Assembly (NCBI RefSeq): GCF_015351025.1
Contig: NZ_JADKRV010000002.1
Location: forward strand, 1 to 64,000
Reading direction: 5' to 3'
Length of the DNA: 64,000 nucleotides
Source: Curtobacterium sp. VKM Ac-1376
Lineage (GTDB): Bacteria; Actinomycetota; Actinomycetes; Actinomycetales; Microbacteriaceae
The position numbers were made by a program, and so were the translations under genes. This document shows, piece after piece, positions 44,679 to 53,602 of the stretch; within the stretch, counting starts at the first letter, position 1, and every line of letters begins with the position of its first letter. The notes beneath the pieces are model-generated. The model saw only the letters and a program-made list of their open reading frames with translations, was not told the origin of the DNA and ran no database searches.

Positions 44679-46219
44679 CGGATGAACACCCCGGCCAGCA
44701 GTACGCCGAGCAGCCCGAACACCGAGATGAGGCACTCGAGGACCGTCCACGTCTTGAACGTCTGCCCGACCGTGGTGTTCAAGTACCCCTTCACCAGCCA
44801 GAAGCCGGCATCGTTGACGTGCGACAGGAACACCGACCCCGCACCGATCGCGAGGACCAGCAGCGACGTCATCGGCGACGACAGGTCGGCGGCGATGGGC
44901 GCCATGATGCCCGCGGCCGTCACCGTCGCGACGGTCGCCGACCCGGTCGCGACGCGGACCAGGGCCGAGACCACCCAGGCGACGAGGAGCACCGAGACCC
45001 CGGAGTCCTTCACGGCGTCGGCGATGACCCCGCCGATGCCCGTGTCGATGAGGACCTGCTTGAAGCCACCGCCCGCACCGACGATGAGCAGCACGCCCGC
45101 CACCGGGGGCAGCGCGCTCTCGAGCGACTTCGACACGGCTGACCGGTCCATGCCGCCGCCGATCGCGAAGAAGACCATCGCGTAGACCGCAGCGATCCCG
45201 ATGGCGATCACGGGCGATCCGAGGAAGTCGAGCAGGCTCACCCACGATCCCGTGGCGTCGGGCGCCGACGCTTCTCGGATGGCCTGGGCGAGCATGAGCA
45301 CCACCGGCAGCAGGATACCGATCAGTGCGACGGTGAAGGAGGGGCTGCGCGGCTCGCTGATGACGCGCGTGAAGTCGCTCTTGCCGCTGGGCAGGGACGC
45401 GGTGTCCTGCGTGGCGGGGCGTCGGCGGGCCTGACGTCCGGAGTGCGCCGGGTCGTCGGAGAAGGAGCCCGACCCGGCAGCGGCGCCAGCCGTGGCGACC
45501 GACCCGCGCGACCCGAACATGTCGGGGGCGGGGATGTCGACCCATCGAGCCGCGACGCGGGCGAAGAGCGGACCGGCGAGGATGATGACCGGGATCGCCA
45601 GGACGATGCCGAAGGCGAGGGTCGTGCCGAGGTTCGCCCCCACGGTCGAGATCGCGACGAGCGGGCCAGGGTGCGGCGGCACGAACGCGTGCATCGTCGA
45701 CAGGCCGACCAGGGCGGGCACGGCGATCTTCATGATCGGCACCTCGCTCCGTCTCGCGACCAGGACGATGATCGGGATGAGCAGGACGAGCCCGACCTCG
45801 AAGAACATCGGCAGGCCGATGAGCGCGCCGATCAGGGCCATCGTCCACGGCAGCGCCGCCTTCGACGACTTCCGGACCAGGGTGTCCACGATCCGGTCGG
45901 CTGCGCCGGAGTCGACGAGCATCTTGCCGAACATCGCGCCGAGCCCGACCAGGATGCCGACGCTCGTCATCGTCGCGCCGAAGCCGTCGCCGAAGCTCGT
46001 GACCGCCTTGTCCGGCGCGAGCCCGGCACCGATGCCGACGCCGAGTGCACCGATGGTGAGCGCGATGAAGGGGTGCACCTTGAGCCAGGTGATGAGCGCG
46101 ATGATCACCACGATGCCGATGAGTGCCGCGATGATCAGCTGCGGGATCGACCCGGACGGGTCGACCGTCTCGGTGGTGCCACCTGCGGCGAGCACGTGTA
46201 CTGGGAGAGCGTGAGGCAT
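44675..46219 (-). CDS. GntP-family gluconate permease
   Basis: A 514-residue membrane protein with about 12 helices. GntP-family marks include the MFFEVGLVLLIPI region, the STMHAFVPPHPGPLVA loop and HVNDAGFWLVKGYLN. Residues about 240-285 form a long hydrophilic loop (Ser/Ala/Gly/Arg-rich), longer than in E. coli GntP (about 440 residues), which accounts for the extra size. It imports gluconate by proton symport. The gene is divergent from the GntR regulator, with a palindromic operator between. Confidence 0.93.
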   Translation of the reverse strand: MPHALPVHVLAAGGTTETVDPSGSIPQLIIAALIGIVVIIALITWLKVHPFIALTIGALGVGIGAGLAPDKAVTSFGDGFGATMTSVGILVGLGAMFGKMLVDSGAADRIVDTLVRKSSKAALPWTMALIGALIGLPMFFEVGLVLLIPIIVLVARRSEVPIMKIAVPALVGLSTMHAFVPPHPGPLVAISTVGANLGTTLAFGIVLAIPVIILAGPLFARVAARWVDIPAPDMFGSRGSVATAGAAAGSGSFSDDPAHSGRQARRRPATQDTASLPSGKSDFTRVISEPRSPSFTVALIGILLPVVLMLAQAIREASAPDATGSWVSLLDFLGSPVIAIGIAAVYAMVFFAIGGGMDRSAVSKSLESALPPVAGVLLIVGAGGGFKQVLIDTGIGGVIADAVKDSGVSVLLVAWVVSALVRVATGSATVATVTAAGIMAPIAADLSSPMTSLLVLAIGAGSVFLSHVNDAGFWLVKGYLNTTVGQTFKTWTVLECLISVFGLLGVLLAGVFIR

Positions 46220-46307
46220 CAGCGCCCCTTCCTGGAGTCGCTGCTGCGCGGCTCCGTCGCCTTCGTGTCGAGGGCCGTCTGGCGTGTCGAACGCCGGCCC
46301 TCAATAA

Positions 46308-46321
46308 TCTGATTAATCAGA
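46308..46321. promoter_or_regulatory. palindromic operator of the gluconate genes
   Basis: TCTGATTAATCAGA, a perfect 14-base palindrome in AT-rich DNA between gntP and gntR. TATAGT on the minus strand and TAATCT on the plus strand flank or overlap it as TANNNT boxes for both genes. It is the likely site of the divergent GntR-type protein, which would release when bound to gluconate or a derivative. Confidence 0.7.
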
Positions 46322-46424
46322 CTATACGCCGTCCTTCCGCGCGCCGACCGCCCGTCACCGGAGTCTGCCGCTTCGATGGGGTCGACGTCACGGCGCCGCG
46401 TGACCTGTACTGCATGGAGGAACG

Positions 46425-47123
46425 ATGCCCACCGCACGCGGACTGCACGCCCACGTGCTCGACACCCTCGGGCAGCGGATCGTCGACGGCGACCTGGCCA
46501 CCGGTACCGTCGTGCGCCCGGAGCTGGTCGCCGACGAGTTCGGCGTCTCGCGCTCCGTCGTGCGCGAGGCGCTCCGGGTCCTCCAGTCACTCGGCCTGGT
46601 CGAACCCCGGCAGCGGGTCGGCACGCGCGTCCGGGAAATCGCGGCGTGGGAACTGCTCGCCCCGACCGTCATCCGGTGGCGCGGCACCTCGCCGGCGTAC
46701 TTCGTGCAGCAGCGCGAGTTGCTCGAGCTGCGGCTCGGCGTCGAGCCCGTCGCCGCGTCGCTGACGGCCGGTTCCACGGGGGCGCCCGCCGTGCTCGCCG
46801 CCGCACAGGACATGCTCGAGGCCTGCGGGCGCGAGGACAGCCCCGCCTACCTCGAGGCCGACGTCCGCTTCCACCGGGCACTGCTCACCGGGTCCGGCAA
46901 CGCCGTCTTCGCGCACTTCGCCGGCACCGTCGAAGCGCTCCTCCGCACCCGCACGTCGGAGTCGCGCGACCCCATCACCCGCTGGACGCGCGAGGCGGCC
47001 CTCCGCCACGAGGCGGTCGGGCACGCGGTGGTGGCGGGCGACGGTGCCGCCGCCGCGACGGCGGCGACCGCGCTCGTGCGCGTGACGCGCGACGAGTTCA
47101 TCACCGAGGCCCCGGCGGGCTGA
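46425..47123 (+). CDS. GntR-family (FadR/FCD) regulator of gluconate use
   Basis: A 232-residue regulator with an N-terminal winged helix (ADEFGVSRSVVREALRVLQS) and an all-helical FCD domain whose metal-binding residues lie in YLEADVRFHRALL and the later RHEAVGHAVV. It probably represses gntP-gntK and possibly itself. GGAGGAACG precedes the ATG. A GTGACCTGTAC stretch upstream is not needed for this call. Confidence 0.92.
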   Translation: MPTARGLHAHVLDTLGQRIVDGDLATGTVVRPELVADEFGVSRSVVREALRVLQSLGLVEPRQRVGTRVREIAAWELLAPTVIRWRGTSPAYFVQQRELLELRLGVEPVAASLTAGSTGAPAVLAAAQDMLEACGREDSPAYLEADVRFHRALLTGSGNAVFAHFAGTVEALLRTRTSESRDPITRWTREAALRHEAVGHAVVAGDGAAAATAATALVRVTRDEFITEAPAG

Positions 47124-47133
47124 CACGACCCAG

Positions 47134-47183
47134 CGGCGGACGGGAGGCCCGTGGCGGCCCCGCACCGCGCCTCCCGTCCGCCG
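47134..47183. repeat. dispersed inverted repeat, copy between gntR and acetyltransferase
   Basis: Perfect 15-base outer arms, CGGCGGACGGGAGGC at 47134-47148 and its complement at 47169-47183, with partly paired inner arms. It begins 11 bases after the gntR stop, in the convergent gap before the acetyltransferase gene, and probably ends transcription. The rest of this 136-base gap shows no gene. Confidence 0.75.
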
Positions 47184-47259
47184 GTGACGCGCGTCTCGTG
47201 CTCGTGGTCGGGCCTGTGCGCGTCCGTGTGCGCGTACCAGCCTGCTCGCGCGCCGTCCG

Positions 47260-47865
47260 CTACCGGCGGCGGGCGAAGCGGCGCGGTCCGCGCAGCCGCA
47301 GGCGCATCGTGACGGTGCCGAGCCAGCGGTCGTACTTGTAGCCGACCTTGCCCATGCGACCGACCTCCTCGAAGCCCAGGCGCTCGTGCAGCCGGATCGA
47401 CGCCTCGGCCTGCCGGTCCGCGATCACCGCGACGACCTCGCGGACGCCGGCGGACCGGCACTCGTCGAGCAGTGCCTCCATCAGCGCCCGCCCGAGCCCC
47501 TTGCCGCCGGACGCCGCCCCGAGGTAGATGGAGTCCTCGACGACGTGGTTCGAGCGGTCCCGGGGGTTCCAGGCGTCGACCAGCGCGTACCCGAGGATCT
47601 GCCCGGCCGGGTTCTCCGCCACCAGGAACGGCAGCTTCCGCTTCCGGATGTCGTCGTAGCGCTTCTTCCACGCCGCGAACGTGAACGCCGAGGGGTCGAA
47701 CGTCACCGACGAGTTCCGGACGTAGTGCGTGTGGATCTCGCGCACGTGGGGCAGGTCGCCCACCTCGGCCGCGCGGATCCGGTACTCGAACGCCGTCTCG
47801 GTCGCCGCCGGGGCACGCAGGTGTCGCGGCAGGACCCGCCGTCGCTGGTATTCCTCCTCGAGCAC
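47260..47865 (-). CDS. GNAT acetyltransferase, phosphinothricin-acetyltransferase-like
   Basis: A 201-residue GNAT protein. The acetyl-CoA loop is YLGAASGGKGLGRALMEAL; the FEYRIRAAEVGDLPHVREIH start and LHERLGFEEVGRMGKVGYKY end resemble Pat-type N-acetyltransferases. About 30 N-terminal residues and a basic C-terminus are extra. The substrate is not known; family members act on phosphinothricin or methionine sulfone/sulfoximine, and on other amines. The GTG at 47865 is 9 bases after the ung stop, and its own -10 box overlaps that stop. Confidence 0.85.
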   Translation of the reverse strand: MLEEEYQRRRVLPRHLRAPAATETAFEYRIRAAEVGDLPHVREIHTHYVRNSSVTFDPSAFTFAAWKKRYDDIRKRKLPFLVAENPAGQILGYALVDAWNPRDRSNHVVEDSIYLGAASGGKGLGRALMEALLDECRSAGVREVVAVIADRQAEASIRLHERLGFEEVGRMGKVGYKYDRWLGTVTMRLRLRGPRRFARRR

Positions 47866-47871
47866 GTGCCG

Positions 47872-47877
47872 AGCCTA
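47872..47877 (-). promoter_or_regulatory. -10 box of the acetyltransferase gene
   Basis: TAGGCT on the minus strand, overlapping the TAG stop of ung, and 6 bases before the GTG. It would give a leaderless acetyltransferase mRNA in addition to read-through from ung. Confidence 0.4.
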
Positions 47878-48558
47878 CTGAGCGGGCAGGGTCCAGTCGA
47901 CGGGCGGCGCGCCCTGCGCCTCGAGCAGGGCGTTCACCTGCGAGAACGGGCGGCTGCCGAAGAACCCGCGCGAAGCGCTGAGCGGGCTGGGGTGCGCCGA
48001 CGCGACGACCGGGGTGTCGCCGAGGAGGGGCCGGACCGAGCCGGCCTGGGCACCCCAGAGGACCGCCACGAGCGGTGTCCCGCGGGCGACGAGCGCGCGG
48101 ACGGCCTGGTCGGTGACCGTCTCCCAGCCCTTGCCGCGGTGACTGCCGGCGTCACCCGCACGCACGGTGAGCACCCGGTTGAGCAGCAGGACGCCCTGAT
48201 CCGACCACGCACGCAGGTCGCCGTGCGGCGGGGGCGTCACGCCGAGGTCGTCGGACAGCTCTCGGTAGATGTTCGCCAGGCTGCGCGGCACGGGTCGGAC
48301 GGCGGGGTCGACGGCGAACGACAGGCCGACCGGGTGGCCGGGCGTCGGGTACGGGTCCTGCCCGACGACCAGGACCTTCACGGCCTCGAACGGACTCGTG
48401 AACGCCCGCAGCACGTCAGGACCGGCGGGCAGGTAGCGGCGGCCGGCAGCGGTCTCGTCACGGAGCCAGGCGCCGATCCGGTGCACGTCGCCCTCGACGG
48501 GTGCGAGCGCCGACACCCAGCCGGGGTCGACCAGGTCGGCGAGCGGCCGCGGTTCCAC
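47875..48558 (-). CDS. ung: uracil-DNA glycosylase
   Basis: A 227-residue family 1 uracil-DNA glycosylase that removes uracil from DNA. The water-activating loop is GQDPYP (66-71) with catalytic D68, and the DNA-minor-groove motif is [11 protein letters not shown] with H189. The length is normal. The GTG start is 5 bases after the upstream stop, so it is in a unit with the S51-type and phosphoribosyltransferase genes. Confidence 0.96.
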   Translation of the reverse strand: MEPRPLADLVDPGWVSALAPVEGDVHRIGAWLRDETAAGRRYLPAGPDVLRAFTSPFEAVKVLVVGQDPYPTPGHPVGLSFAVDPAVRPVPRSLANIYRELSDDLGVTPPPHGDLRAWSDQGVLLLNRVLTVRAGDAGSHRGKGWETVTDQAVRALVARGTPLVAVLWGAQAGSVRPLLGDTPVVASAHPSPLSASRGFFGSRPFSQVNALLEAQGAPPVDWTLPAQ

Positions 48559-48563
48559 GACGA

Positions 48564-49283
48564 CTACGCGCCCATGGTGGCGACGGCCACCGACTCCTCG
48601 CCGGCCATGACACGCCAGACGCTGCCGGTGCCGCGGACCTGGAGCGCGCCCTCGCCGACGACCAGGGTGGTGTCCTCGTCGATCGCGAGCCCGGCAGTGA
48701 CGAACTCAGCCTCGGCGCTGGCGATGAGTCGCGCGAGCGTGCCGGCCTGCACCGCGTGCACGTCGATGGTCAGGTCGACCAGGCCGAGGCCCTCGCGGAG
48801 CTCGACCTCGTCCAGCCCCTCGGACGCGGCCTCTGGACAGATCTCGACGCCGCCGATGCGCCAACCGCCCACCAGGGCACGATCGGCGGCGATCATCGCG
48901 CCGGCCGAGTAGCCGAGGTAGGGCAGGCCGTCGGAGACGAGCAGGCGGAGCTGGTCGACGAGCGGGGCGATGGCCGCGAGGTAGTCGGGGGTGACCCCGC
49001 CACCGACGACGAGTGCGTCGACGTCGCTCAGGACCGTCGTGTCGAAGACCTGGCCGGCCGCGACCTCGGTGACGAGCACCTCGGCCGTGCGCGGGCCGCC
49101 GAGGACCTCGGCGATGTCGCTGGTCGACGACGGGCTGCCACCGTCGGGGCCGGCCACGGAGAGCAGGGCGATGCGCGGCACCGTGCGGCCGACCGCGGCC
49201 GAGCGTGCGGTGGCCTCGGCGAGGAACGGGGCGGCGGCGTCCGACGCGGCGAAGAGTCCGCCGCCGACGAGGTGGATGCTCAC
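48564..49283 (-). CDS. peptidase S51/cyanophycinase-type protein
   Basis: A 239-residue protein of the class I glutamine-amidotransferase-like superfamily, peptidase E/cyanophycinase side. The nucleophile elbow is [10 protein letters not shown] with Ser, preceded by [15 protein letters not shown], and a later His is in [10 protein letters not shown]. Dipeptidase E cleaves Asp-X dipeptides, while cyanophycinase works on beta-Asp-Arg polymers; the sequence does not decide. The GTG start overlaps the stop of the phosphoribosyltransferase gene (GTGA). Confidence 0.85.
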   Translation of the reverse strand: MSIHLVGGGLFAASDAAAPFLAEATARSAAVGRTVPRIALLSVAGPDGGSPSSTSDIAEVLGGPRTAEVLVTEVAAGQVFDTTVLSDVDALVVGGGVTPDYLAAIAPLVDQLRLLVSDGLPYLGYSAGAMIAADRALVGGWRIGGVEICPEAASEGLDEVELREGLGLVDLTIDVHAVQAGTLARLIASAEAEFVTAGLAIDEDTTLVVGEGALQVRGTGSVWRVMAGEESVAVATMGA

Positions 49284-49807
49284 GACTCGGCCGTCACCGG
49301 GGCGAGGGCGCTCCACGGGAACGTGATCCAGCCGTCGACCCGGCGCCACACGTGGTCGGGCTCGAGGACCGTGCCGGGCTTCGAGTAGAGGCAGGCGCTG
49401 CGGACGTCGGCACCGGCGTTCGCGATGATGTCGACCACCAGGCGCAGGGTGCGGCCGGAGTCGGACACGTCGTCGACGACGAGGACCCGCTTGCCGGCCA
49501 GGCTCGGGGCGTCGAGGGCGGGGGCGAGCACGACGGGCTCCTCCAGCCGCTGCTCGACGTCGGTGTAGAACTCGACGTTGATCGAGCCGCACTCCTTGGT
49601 GCCGAGGGCGTAGGCGACGGCACCGGCGATGATCAGTCCGCCGCGGGCGACGGCGACGACGACCTCGGGCTCGAAGCCGCTGGACAGGACGTCCTTGGCG
49701 AGCAGGCGCGCGGCGTCGCCGAACTCCAGCCAGCCGAGCACCTCGGGCCCGCTCGTCACGGTCACGGTCGACGGAGCCGCGGGTTCGGGTTCACTGCTGA
49801 TCGGCAT
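49280..49807 (-). CDS. phosphoribosyltransferase (purine type)
   Basis: A 175-residue type I phosphoribosyltransferase. The PRPP loop is RVLVVDDVSDSGRTL, and an earlier VVAVARGGLIIAG loop binds pyrophosphate. It resembles xanthine/guanine or hypoxanthine enzymes; the base cannot be fixed. The N-terminal 18 residues are Pro/Ser/Thr-rich. A TACCGT box 6 bases before the ATG suggests a leaderless mRNA and the start of a unit that runs through the S51-type gene, ung and the acetyltransferase gene. Confidence 0.88.
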   Translation of the reverse strand: MPISSEPEPAAPSTVTVTSGPEVLGWLEFGDAARLLAKDVLSSGFEPEVVVAVARGGLIIAGAVAYALGTKECGSINVEFYTDVEQRLEEPVVLAPALDAPSLAGKRVLVVDDVSDSGRTLRLVVDIIANAGADVRSACLYSKPGTVLEPDHVWRRVDGWITFPWSALAPVTAES

Positions 49808-49813
49808 CCGACC

Positions 49814-49819
49814 ACGGTA
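49814..49819 (-). promoter_or_regulatory. -10 box of the phosphoribosyltransferase gene
   Basis: TACCGT on the minus strand with a 6-base spacer to the ATG. No -35 box is clear. Confidence 0.4.
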
Positions 49820-49878
49820 CCGGCAGGGACCCCGCGCCCGCGACCCGCGGCCGCCGCCCGGGCGCTGCGCGGATGTGC

Positions 49879-50652
49879 TCAGCGCGGAGTCAGGGGGCCG
49901 CGCGCCAGCTTGTGCTGCGCGGACTGCGCCACCGGCCGGATCGTGACCAGGTCGAGGTTGACGTGGGCCGGCAGCTCCACCGCGTGCACGATCGCCTCGG
50001 CGACGTCCGCGGCTACGAGCGGCTCGGGTACGTCGTCGTAGACAGCGGCGGCCTTCTGCTCGTCACCGCGGAACCGGGTCAGCGCGAACTCGTCGGTCTT
50101 CACCATGCCGGGGGCGATCTCGACCACCCGGATCGGCTCACCGTTCAGCTCGAGGCGGAGCGCGCCGACCAGGGCGTGCTCGGCGAACTTCGCGGCGTTG
50201 TAGCCGCCACCGTTCTCGTACGCCACGAAGCCCGCGGTGCTCGTCACCGTGACGATGTCCGCTCCCCCGGTCGCTCGGGCACGGTCACGAAGGTGCGGCA
50301 GCAGCGCCGCGACGACGCGCTTCGTGCCGATGACGTTGACCTCGAACATGGCGCGCCAGTCGTCGACGTCGGACTCCTCCACGCTCGCCGAACCGAACGC
50401 CCCGCCGGCGTTGTTCACGAGCACGTCGGCGCCGCCGAGTCCGCCGACCCGGGCGGCCAGTGCCGCCACATCGTCACCGCTCGTGATGTCCGCCACCAGG
50501 ACGTCCGCCCCGGTCTCCTCGGCGAGCGCCTCGAGCTTCGACGCCCGGCGTGCGACGGCGAGCACGTCCCAGCCCCGCGAGCGGAACAGCCGGACGGTGG
50601 CCGCTCCGATGCCCGAGCTCGCTCCGGTGACGACTGCGCGTCGTGCTGCCAT
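49879..50652 (-). CDS. short-chain dehydrogenase/reductase
   Basis: A 257-residue classical SDR. Cofactor loop TGASSGIG, the NNAG strand, catalytic Ser in VTSTAG and the Y-x-x-x-K pair in GGGYNAAKFAEHA are complete; an Arg after the first strand (AVARRAS) favours NADP. It resembles SDRs acting on serine and similar 3-hydroxy compounds (IAPGMVKTDEFALTRF), though the substrate is not certain. AGGAGG 7 bases before the ATG fixes the start. It is divergent from the acyltransferase gene. Confidence 0.93.
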   Translation of the reverse strand: MAARRAVVTGASSGIGAATVRLFRSRGWDVLAVARRASKLEALAEETGADVLVADITSGDDVAALAARVGGLGGADVLVNNAGGAFGSASVEESDVDDWRAMFEVNVIGTKRVVAALLPHLRDRARATGGADIVTVTSTAGFVAYENGGGYNAAKFAEHALVGALRLELNGEPIRVVEIAPGMVKTDEFALTRFRGDEQKAAAVYDDVPEPLVAADVAEAIVHAVELPAHVNLDLVTIRPVAQSAQHKLARGPLTPR

Positions 50653-50718
50653 GTGATCTGCCTCCTGGGTGGATGAGTGTCCACCGTACCGAGCCGGACC
50701 GAGCAGGTCACGATCCGG

Positions 50719-50724
50719 TAACGT
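50719..50724 (+). promoter_or_regulatory. -10 box of the acyltransferase gene
   Basis: TAACGT, 8 bases before the ATG at 50733; a leaderless start with no ribosome binding site. Confidence 0.5.
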
Positions 50725-50732
50725 GACCGGCG

Positions 50733-51821
50733 ATGACGACGGACGCCGCCCCTCCCGCCCCCTCGGCCCCGGCGACGGAGCTCGAACCCGGCCGGACGCC
50801 ACGCCGGATCCCGATGTGGGACACCGCGCGGTTCGTCGCGGTCACGCTCGTCGTGATCGGCCACGCGATCCAGCGGCAGACCCCCGCGAGTGAGCACGCC
50901 CTGGCGCTCTACACGTTCATCTACGCGTTCCACATGCCGGCGTTCGGCGTGATCAGCGGGTACTTCTCGTCGGCGGACACCCCGACGGCGAAGCGGATGC
51001 GCCGTACGATCACGGACATCGTGGTGCCGTACATCATCATGCAGACGATCTGGACAGTGGTGCAGGGCATCGTCGAGGGCGGCAAGGACTTCAACCCCAC
51101 CAAACCGACCTGGACCCTCTGGTTCCTGCTGGCCCTCGGCATCTTCAAGCTGATCCTGCCGTACCTGGCACAGCTGCGGTGGCCGCTGTTCTGGGCCGTC
51201 GTCTTCAGCATCGGCGTCGGGTACTTCGACAACGTCGACTCGACGCTCTCACTGTCCCGCGCGATCAGCCTGCTGCCGTTCTTCCTGCTCGGCTGGCAGG
51301 TCAAGCAGTGGGGCGTCTTCGACCGCTGGTACGAGGCCTCGCGCCGCACGGTGGTCCGGATCCGCATCGCGGCCGCCGTGGTCTTCGCGGGGTGGGCGGT
51401 GTCCTGTGCGATCTGGATCCCGCAGTTCAAGGAGTTCGACCTGCACCACTGGTTCTTCTACGACGACTCGTACTCGGGTCTCGGCGAGGACGCCTGGTGG
51501 GCCGGCGCGGTGCGGTTCGGCCTGATGCTGCTCGCGACGCTCCTGACCGCGTCGTTCCTGGTGCTCATCCCCCGGCGAACGGTCTGGATCACCCGGTTCG
51601 GCGCCGCCACGATGTACGTCTACCTGCTGCACACGTTCGTCCTCTACCCGATCCGCGAGTCCGGCGTGTTGGCTGGCCCGCACTCCGCGTGGCCGTTCGT
51701 GCTCCTCATGGTCGTCATCGCGTGCGCCGTCAGCCTCTTCCTGGCGCAGCCCTTCGTGCGGCGCGGGATGCGGTGGCTGCTCGAGCCCAAGGTCGACTGG
51801 CTCTTCCGCCGGGCGCAGTGA
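50733..51821 (+). CDS. acyltransferase-3-type membrane protein
   Basis: A 362-residue protein with about ten membrane helices. The family start is clear: RIPMWDTARFVAVTLVVIGH, then AFHMPAFGVISGYF, where the His and the H-M-P-A-F loop are conserved in fucose 4-O-acetylase-like acyltransferase-3 enzymes. They move acetyl or similar groups to sugars of the cell envelope. The N-terminal 25 residues are Pro/Ala-rich. The target is unknown. Confidence 0.9.
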   Translation: MTTDAAPPAPSAPATELEPGRTPRRIPMWDTARFVAVTLVVIGHAIQRQTPASEHALALYTFIYAFHMPAFGVISGYFSSADTPTAKRMRRTITDIVVPYIIMQTIWTVVQGIVEGGKDFNPTKPTWTLWFLLALGIFKLILPYLAQLRWPLFWAVVFSIGVGYFDNVDSTLSLSRAISLLPFFLLGWQVKQWGVFDRWYEASRRTVVRIRIAAAVVFAGWAVSCAIWIPQFKEFDLHHWFFYDDSYSGLGEDAWWAGAVRFGLMLLATLLTASFLVLIPRRTVWITRFGAATMYVYLLHTFVLYPIRESGVLAGPHSAWPFVLLMVVIACAVSLFLAQPFVRRGMRWLLEPKVDWLFRRAQ

Positions 51822-51827
51822 CCTCGA

Positions 51828-51945
51828 CCCTCGCACCGTGCGAGGGCCGTCCGCGAACGGTGCGAGGATCCGTCCGTGGTGCAGGGGGCGCGGGCTCGCA
51901 CCGAGTCCGGAACCTCGCACCACAGGTGACCTCGCACGGTGCGAG
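51828..51945. repeat. cluster of CCTCGCAC/GTGCGAGG sites before metY
   Basis: CCCTCGCAC and GTGCGAGGG form a perfect 19-base palindrome at 51828-51846 and CTCGCACGGTGCGAG a 15-base one at 51931-51945. Single CTCGCAC or GTGCGAGG copies lie between, near 51859, 51894 and 51912. The 298-base gap from 51822 to 52119 shows no gene and no S-adenosylmethionine riboswitch that I could recognise. Confidence 0.7.
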
Positions 51946-51955
51946 CGCACGCGGT

Positions 51956-52080
51956 CGGCCTGGAGGCCCGTGGCGCGTCGGGCGCGTGCGTTACGCCCCG
52001 AGGCGGGTGCGCTGGTGCGGACCCGATCACCTGCGTACCGTGACCGGGGACGCAGCGCCGCACCGTGCCTCCGGGCCGAC
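51956..52080. repeat. dispersed inverted repeat arms, widely spaced
   Basis: GGTCGGCCTGGAGGCCCG near 51954-51971 and CACCGTGCCTCCGGGCCGAC near 52061-52080 are inverted relatives about 90 bases apart. The left arm is close to the half-element at 6666-6699. The metY ribosome binding site starts 31 bases after the right arm, so this is in the metY leader. Confidence 0.5.
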
Positions 52081-52119
52081 GGCGCGACCGCACGAGAACC
52101 GCACCCGACAGGAGCACCG

Positions 52120-53451
52120 ATGAGCACGAACGACGCAGCCGCCTGGCGGTTCGAGACCGCCCAGGTCCACGCCGGCGCACAGCCGGACCCGACCACCGGC
52201 GCCCGCGCGACGCCGATCTACAAGACGACCTCGTACGTCTTCGCGAACTCGGACGAGGCGCGTGACCTGTTCGCCCTGGCCAAGCCGGGCAACATCTACT
52301 CGCGGATCATGAACCCCACGAACGACGTCGTCGAGCAGCGCATCGCCGCGCTCGAGGGTGGCAGCGGCGCGCTCCTCGTGGCCTCCGGCCAGGCGGCGGA
52401 GACCTACGCGGTCCTGAACATCGCGGGGGCCGGTGACCACATCGTGTCGTCGTCGTCCATCTACGGCGGCACGTACAACCTGTTCAAGTACACGCTCGCC
52501 AAGCTCGGCATCGAGACGACCTTCGTCGAGGACCAGGACGACCTCGAGGAGTCGCGTCGCGCGGTCCGCCCGAACACGAAGCTGTTCTTCGCCGAGACGA
52601 TCGGCAACCCGAAGATCAACGTGCTGGACATCACCGGCGTCAGCGACGTCGCCCACGAGTCCGGTGTCCCGCTGATCGTCGACAACACGATCGCGACGCC
52701 GTACCTCATCCGTCCGTTCGAGCACGGTGCCGACATCGTGGTGCACTCGGCGACGAAGTTCCTCGGCGGGCACGGCACGGTCATCGGCGGGATCATCGTC
52801 GACGGCGGGAAGTTCGCCTGGTCCGAGCACGCCGACCGGTTCCCGGAGTTCAACACGCCGGACCCGTCGTACCACGGCGCCGTCTTCGCCGACGCGGTCG
52901 GCAATGAGCTCGCCTTCATCGTGAAGGCCCGCGTCCAGCTGCTCCGCGACCTCGGCGCGTCGAACTCGGCGGACACGGCGTTCGCGCTGCTGCAGGGCAT
53001 CGAGACCCTGTCGCTCCGCATCGAGCGGCACGTGTCGAACGCGCAGGAGATCGCCGAGTGGCTCGACCAGCACCCCGACGTCGCCACGGTCGCCTACGCC
53101 GGGCTGCCGACCTCGCCGTGGTACGCCGCCGCGAACCGCTACGCACCGAAGGGCGTCGGTGCGGTGCTGTCGTTCGAGCTCAAGGGCGGGGTCACCGCGG
53201 GCAAGGCGTTCGTCGACAACCTGCAGCTGTTCTCGCACCTGGCGAACATCGGTGACGTGCGGTCGCTCGTGATCCACCCGGCGTCGACCACGCACTCGCA
53301 GCTCACGCCCGAGCAGCAGCTGACCACCGGGGTCACGCCGGGCCTGGTGCGCCTGTCCGTCGGCATCGAGAACGTCGAGGACCTGAAGGCCGACCTCGAG
53401 GCCGGGCTCGCCGCGGCCCGGGCGGTCGCGCAGGAGAGCCAGCGCGCGTAG
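52120..53451 (+). CDS. metY: O-acetylhomoserine sulfhydrylase
   Basis: A 443-residue Cys/Met-metabolism PLP enzyme that makes homocysteine from O-acetylhomoserine and sulfide. The PLP lysine is in VVHSATKFLGGHGT, the N-terminal AQVHAGAQPDPTTGARATPI and YSRIMNPTND are typical of MetY, and the length is longer than cystathionine synthases (about 390). AGGAG 5 bases before the ATG fixes the start. metX, its substrate-making partner, follows. The leader is long and repeat-rich, which suggests regulation. Confidence 0.96.
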   Translation: MSTNDAAAWRFETAQVHAGAQPDPTTGARATPIYKTTSYVFANSDEARDLFALAKPGNIYSRIMNPTNDVVEQRIAALEGGSGALLVASGQAAETYAVLNIAGAGDHIVSSSSIYGGTYNLFKYTLAKLGIETTFVEDQDDLEESRRAVRPNTKLFFAETIGNPKINVLDITGVSDVAHESGVPLIVDNTIATPYLIRPFEHGADIVVHSATKFLGGHGTVIGGIIVDGGKFAWSEHADRFPEFNTPDPSYHGAVFADAVGNELAFIVKARVQLLRDLGASNSADTAFALLQGIETLSLRIERHVSNAQEIAEWLDQHPDVATVAYAGLPTSPWYAAANRYAPKGVGAVLSFELKGGVTAGKAFVDNLQLFSHLANIGDVRSLVIHPASTTHSQLTPEQQLTTGVTPGLVRLSVGIENVEDLKADLEAGLAAARAVAQESQRA

Positions 53452-53474
53452 CGCTCGTTCGCCACGCTGCCGAT

Positions 53475-53522
53475 GCGGAACGACAGGGCCGATGTCGCAC
53501 GACGTCGGCCCTGTCGTTCTGC
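53475..53522 (+). terminator. hairpin between metY and metX
   Basis: 18-base arms (53475-53492 and 53505-53522) pair with a single mismatch around a 12-base loop, 24 bases after the metY stop. It would stop or attenuate transcription before metX. A half-arm of the dispersed repeat (GCGCCTCCCGGC, near 53573) lies between it and metX. Confidence 0.7.
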
Positions 53523-53602
53523 GTCGTCGAGGCCCGGCCACGCGCCGGACGTGACGTAACACGGCGGCGACGACCCGCGCCTCCCGGCAGACTGGACCCA
53601 CG

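Noticed and set aside
51822-52119. S-adenosylmethionine riboswitch before metY
   Set aside because: No conserved core such as the GGCAACC-type loop was found; the obvious pairs are short DNA palindromes. A covariance search would settle it.
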